64,000 nucleotides of DNA from Nematostella vectensis (Eukaryota > Cnidaria > Anthozoa > Actiniaria > Edwardsiidae), in assembly GCF_932526225.1 (NCBI RefSeq), contig NC_064037.1:5661703-5725702 (forward strand), written 5' to 3'. Of this stretch, positions 60,198 to 64,000 are shown in pieces. The notes under the pieces are model-generated. The model saw only the letters and a program-made list of their open reading frames with translations, did not search any database and was not told the DNA's origin. The position numbers were made by a program, and so were the translations under genes. How positions within the stretch are numbered: the stretch's first letter is position 1; each line of letters begins with the position of its first letter.

Positions 60198-62280
60198 CTT
60201 TTTGTTATGTTTGGGACTCTTGTAGTACTTTCCCGAGGAGAAATGTTTTTTCTTTCCCTTCACAACTTTACTAAAATCTCCCACTAACGAAATTCTCTCA
60301 GGGTAAAAACATTTGGGAATACGATATATAGCCTTCCTATTGCATTGATTTACTTCAAGACTTCCGTTAGAACAGAAAATTTGATTTCATTTTGCTGTGA
60401 TTTACTCCAAGACTTTCACTGTAACAGACGATTAGAGAGACGAGAGCTAGGCAAAATAATTAACTTTCCTTCTGCTGTGGCTTCTATTAGAATATTGCGA
60501 GAGCTAGGCTAAATCGCCCATTTTCCGTCTGCGGCCATGGTTTATTATCTCCTATTTAAAGATTAGAGGAGAGACGAGAGCTAGGCTTAAATAACAATGT
60601 CTCTCTTTTGCCATGGTTTAATCCAAGAGTTCCATAAGAAAATAAGAGACGCTAAGTTTAAGGAGTCCTACATGAATTTAATGGATCTTTTTGCCACTTG
60701 CTTAACATATTGGCAAAACCAAATTATTGAGTTTCTGTCATAGTCAACCCCCCCCCCCTCCCCCCACGGGTGCCTTAGAACTCAATGCGCAAACTAGATG
60801 CGCAATTAATAACATAGCCCGGCCCTGTCGTCTAGAAGTCAAGGATAAAACAAGATTATCAGTGTTACTAAGTGTTTCTCGTTTAGATTTCACCTCAAAT
60901 ATCGCTTAGTTTGAAAGTAATCACGTTTTATCTGTCAATATCCAAACTTTCCTTGAGTAAAAATCTAAACTTTCCTTGAGTAAAAACTTTTAATTGTAAT
61001 TCCATCCTACTGTCAGAGGGACACTATGTATCACATGCAGTGGCCATTGTGTCTCAGTAGTGGGACGAAGGTGCTCCATTTTACCCTACCCACCCCGCCT
61101 TTTCTTTCTGAAATGCGCGCTGCTAATATCATTAATCACTGTGTAAATGAATCATACCTAGAAAATCACTGGAAGTATCGAAGCAGGGATTTGTGGTTTT
61201 CTCGCCCTCTGAAAGATTAATGTAACGGCTCAAAGAATATATTATGCCATCATAACCTCTGGCTATGTGTACGTCTCCCGTGGTGGATTAGGTCTCTCTG
61301 CCCCTTTCTCTTGTTTTTATAAACATATAGAAGTTGAAAGAATATATTTGGAACGGTTATTAAGAGGTATTATAGCACTCTGTCAACGGCGTTGCATTTC
61401 TATCCGCGGTTAGGCGCTTTCTTATTTGTAATCTGTTGCGGCTTTAATGGTTTTCTAAGGTTCTTATTCCTCAGTCAATACATAGGTGCTAAGGACGCCC
61501 CCGTCCTCAACAACGATACAATAACTACTTTGCTTGATACTAAAGTAGTCTTCGAGTTTAATTCAACTTGGAAAGCAATGGATATTAAATCGGTATACTG
61601 CGGAAGCGAGGAAACAATTTAATTGGATAAGTCTCAATAATACTTCATTAAAGCAATTAAAAAACTTGATGCTATCTTAGCATCGCATTCTCATGGCCAC
61701 GGAGACAGATTTAAAAGAAAAAAAGTATTGCATTAAGAGGAAAGGCTTTTAGCGAAAAGCACTTTCATGAGACAAAAACGCTTTTAGATGATCGCTCTTT
61801 CTCTCCATTTTGTCAAAATTAAACTTGAAGCAGAAATCGGAAATATTAAATCGCCATGAATGAAAAAATATGATTTCAGTAGAAAACTAATGTTGATTGA
61901 TTTTTTAAACGAGCTAAAATTGAAATATACGATAGGCTGTGGGTAACAGGTTTCCAAAAATAGCACAAAACAATGGTACATGTTATATCTGATTTTGCAT
62001 TCTACCGGTACTCCATGCTGTCTTGTTGGCCCCCACAAAACATATTGTGACCCGTATATCAAATTGACTGAACAGAAAAATCGATATCTATGAAGCAACA
62101 CCTCTAGCAAGGTCAAACTACACATTACCACTTGTTGTCATAGCAACACCTTGAAGCCGGTGTAGATTTTATAAGCCCTAAACATCAGAAAAGTGTCCGA
62201 CTGCGGTGGATAACCGCTGATCCGGATTGTGTTCTTGTGGTAGACAGCCCGTTACAAACGAACAGGCATCAGCTCCGCTA
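60198..62280. other. Intergenic region with a degenerate repeat
   Basis: No gene recognised. From about 60330 to 60660 a block of roughly 100 bases with CGAGAGCTAGGC, CTGTGRTTTA or CCATGGTTTA, and CCAAGA-TTCC motifs recurs about four times in decayed form. A C-run lies near 60748-60765, and a 20-bp direct repeat (CTAAACTTTCCTTGAGTAAA) near 60963-60985 partly duplicates the preceding bases. Confidence 0.45.
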
Positions 62281-62684
62281 ATGGCGCCGGCTCAAAAACA
62301 ATACCGTGTGGCAGAGATAGAAGTCGACGGAGATGCCGTATTCGCAGAGATACATGCCGACTATAGTCCTATCCAAGTTGTATCTCCTATATCCTCTGTC
62401 TCCCGACAGTCGGGTACAACTGGCAAAATCTTACCATTCACTGCACTTCTATGGACAATCGTCTCCCTCGTCTCGCACATAGCCGATGTGTTATCGGATG
62501 TTTACGTATCCGGAAAGTACTTTTTCGATCACAATTATTGGTGGTCCGGGTTTGCATTGGGTTTCGTGGTTATAGCCTCGCTTGTTATACAGATTTTCTC
62601 CGCCAAATGGTTTTACGATGATGGAAAAAGGCAGAACTGTGTGAATTACTTATTACATGTTCTTCAACTAGGGCCCTTTATAAG
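62281..62684 (+). CDS. XK-related membrane protein, first coding exon (partial gene)
   Basis: The exon runs from the ATG at 62281 (MAPAQKQYRVAEIEVDGDAV) to a phase 2 donor GTAAGC, 134 codons. Upstream codons stay open but contain no earlier ATG, so this start is preferred. After a cytoplasmic leader come two hydrophobic helices, LPFTALLWTIVSLVSHIADV and WWSGFALGFVVIASLVIQIF, separated by the SDVYVSGKYFFDHNYWW segment, then SAKWFYDDG and LLHVLQLGPFIR. This order is typical of the XK/XKR family, multi-pass plasma-membrane proteins of which some (XKR8, XKR4, XKR9 in mammals) are caspase-activated lipid scramblases. Which subgroup this is cannot be told without the C-terminal caspase site. Later exons lie beyond the window. 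Confidence 0.85.
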
Positions 62685-64000
62685 GTAAGCAACCATACAT
62701 TTCTTCGCTCCTAGGATGTTCCTTTTATTATTTTAAAATGTATCACTTGTATCTTGCTCGGAAATTTTTCTATTCCCCGACCTTCGAAAGAGCGCGATTG
62801 AGAATTTTGTATACAAAAACTCTTTGTATTATTATAATTTTTTTATCGTAAGTACCGGTCCTGATAATTAACACTTCACGGTCTCGTACTGAACAATTCT
62901 GCCATACAATATTATTTTGCCTCGGGTTAGGAAAATTCCGCACTCATCTGTGATACGGTTCAAATCAGTTTTTAATTTCCAAGTACTTTAAGTGTTGTAT
63001 TTTATTACGGTGTGGTCTTCTCAAGAAGCCCAATTTGATGCCTATGGTTTGGTGGAAGTGGGCTGGCATGTATTTAACTTAATCCCGATTTTACCAACAC
63101 CAACTTTGCACCTTCCAGACTATTTGAAGGACGCTTCAAAATATACGCTGCCAAATCACCAGGAGTTGATTTAAAAATATCATTACCTTCTCAACTTAAT
63201 ATGTCTTAACTCATCACAGCCGTCAGGAATCAATAATACCTTTTCTTGTCACAAGAGAGTTATCGTTTATAGTCTTAAGTAAGTTTCCCTTAAGGCTAGT
63301 TTAATAGTCTTGTCTGAATCCGGTTTATTGTCAGTTTCAGCGTCTGATTCAAGGGCCTTGGTTCAAAAACTGCAAAATGCTACGTTTAATTATCTCGACT
63401 TGCATTTCCAAAACAAACCATATTTCTGACACTCAATTCATCAATCTGCACCTCATCCATGTATGTTTTTATAAGTGAATATCCTTTAGTGAGTGTGATT
63501 ATTTTAATTTGATCTTTCATGTATGGGAAAATTTCCTAATAACGGCTGGCTTGTTTGCGTTTCGGTGAAACTGTTCAAATAAGAAGTTTTTTTGATTTCT
63601 CTATCTCTCAGCTTTTAACGAACCGCGTCAAATATTGTGTATATACGATGTCGTAAAAATCCTATAGCCTCTTGTTTTTAGATAAGATTCAACGTCCAAT
63701 TAGATCGAACAAAATACCGTATTTAATTTCAAAGCCAAATTTAAATTTATCTAATAGTATCGTAAAAGTTATACATTCCCGCTAGGGAGTCCAAAAGACC
63801 GCACGAGTTTGAAATTGTATGTTCTCTTATTTATATAGTATTTTATTTCTATTTTTATTTAGCGTTTGAAATTCCGTTGCCTTTTACTTGTAAATTAAGA
63901 CTGCCCTAAAGTATCGTCTTCAGTAAAGCTGTCAACAAAAATAAAGGCATTTCGTGAATTATAATAAGAATTTTCGGGAATGACTGTGCTATTTTTGAAA
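62685..64000. other. First part of the XKR intron or 3' flank
   Basis: AT-rich, with no second XKR exon recognised and no repeats of note. Confidence 0.5.

Overview
This is a eukaryotic, metazoan genomic window. Protein-coding exons are short, bounded by GT-AG (once GC-AG) splice sites, and keep the intron phases expected of animal orthologues. The gene set (TBCCD1, GGNBP2, gamma-glutamyltransferase, a RasGEF, an XK-related protein, an SLC16-type transporter) is animal. Compact AT-rich introns and TIR/MITE insertions fit an early-branching animal such as an anthozoan cnidarian. Amphioxus is a serious alternative, because minisatellites spanning 5' splice junctions ('mirages') are, as I recall, described there. 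The sequence alone does not settle the species.

Layout. 1-5.9 kb: two tandem copies of a first coding exon of an SLC16/monocarboxylate-transporter-like gene (minus strand), a MITE and a perfect 107-bp inverted repeat. 6.0-19.1 kb: complete TBCCD1 (plus strand, 18 coding exons, 574 codons). 21.1-28.6 kb: complete GGNBP2 (plus, 16 coding exons, 644 codons). 30.0-32.05 kb: a terminal-inverted-repeat element carrying a 21-bp satellite. 32.06-32.29 kb: a degraded minus-strand copy of the last exon of a gamma-glutamyltransferase, next to a 2.7-kb 30-bp array. 35.8-52.9 kb: complete, apparently functional gamma-glutamyltransferase (plus) with two candidate first exons. 53.4-53.9 kb: a TTAA-flanked MITE. 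54.6-60.2 kb: a RasGEF-domain gene with three coding tandem repeats. 62.3 kb onward: the first coding exon of an XK-related membrane protein. The genes look functionally unrelated. No rRNA, tRNA or CRISPR was found.

The outstanding feature is a recurring architecture. In three different genes, tandem arrays begin at, or overlap, the exon 3' end and its splice donor. They are: (CAGA)n at TBCCD1 exon 5; a 42-bp array of 4.7 kb at exon 6; a 30-bp array at exon 12; a 24-bp array at GGT exon 2; a 33-bp array of 9.6 kb at GGT exon 7; a 92-97-bp triplication at GGT exon 8; and a 52-bp array at RasGEF exon 1. The units are unrelated in sequence, but in most arrays each unit restates the local exon/intron boundary, so hundreds of decoy donors follow the real one. 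Tandem arrays occupy roughly 20 kb of the 64 kb. The very long open frames over them are artefacts of unit lengths divisible by three.
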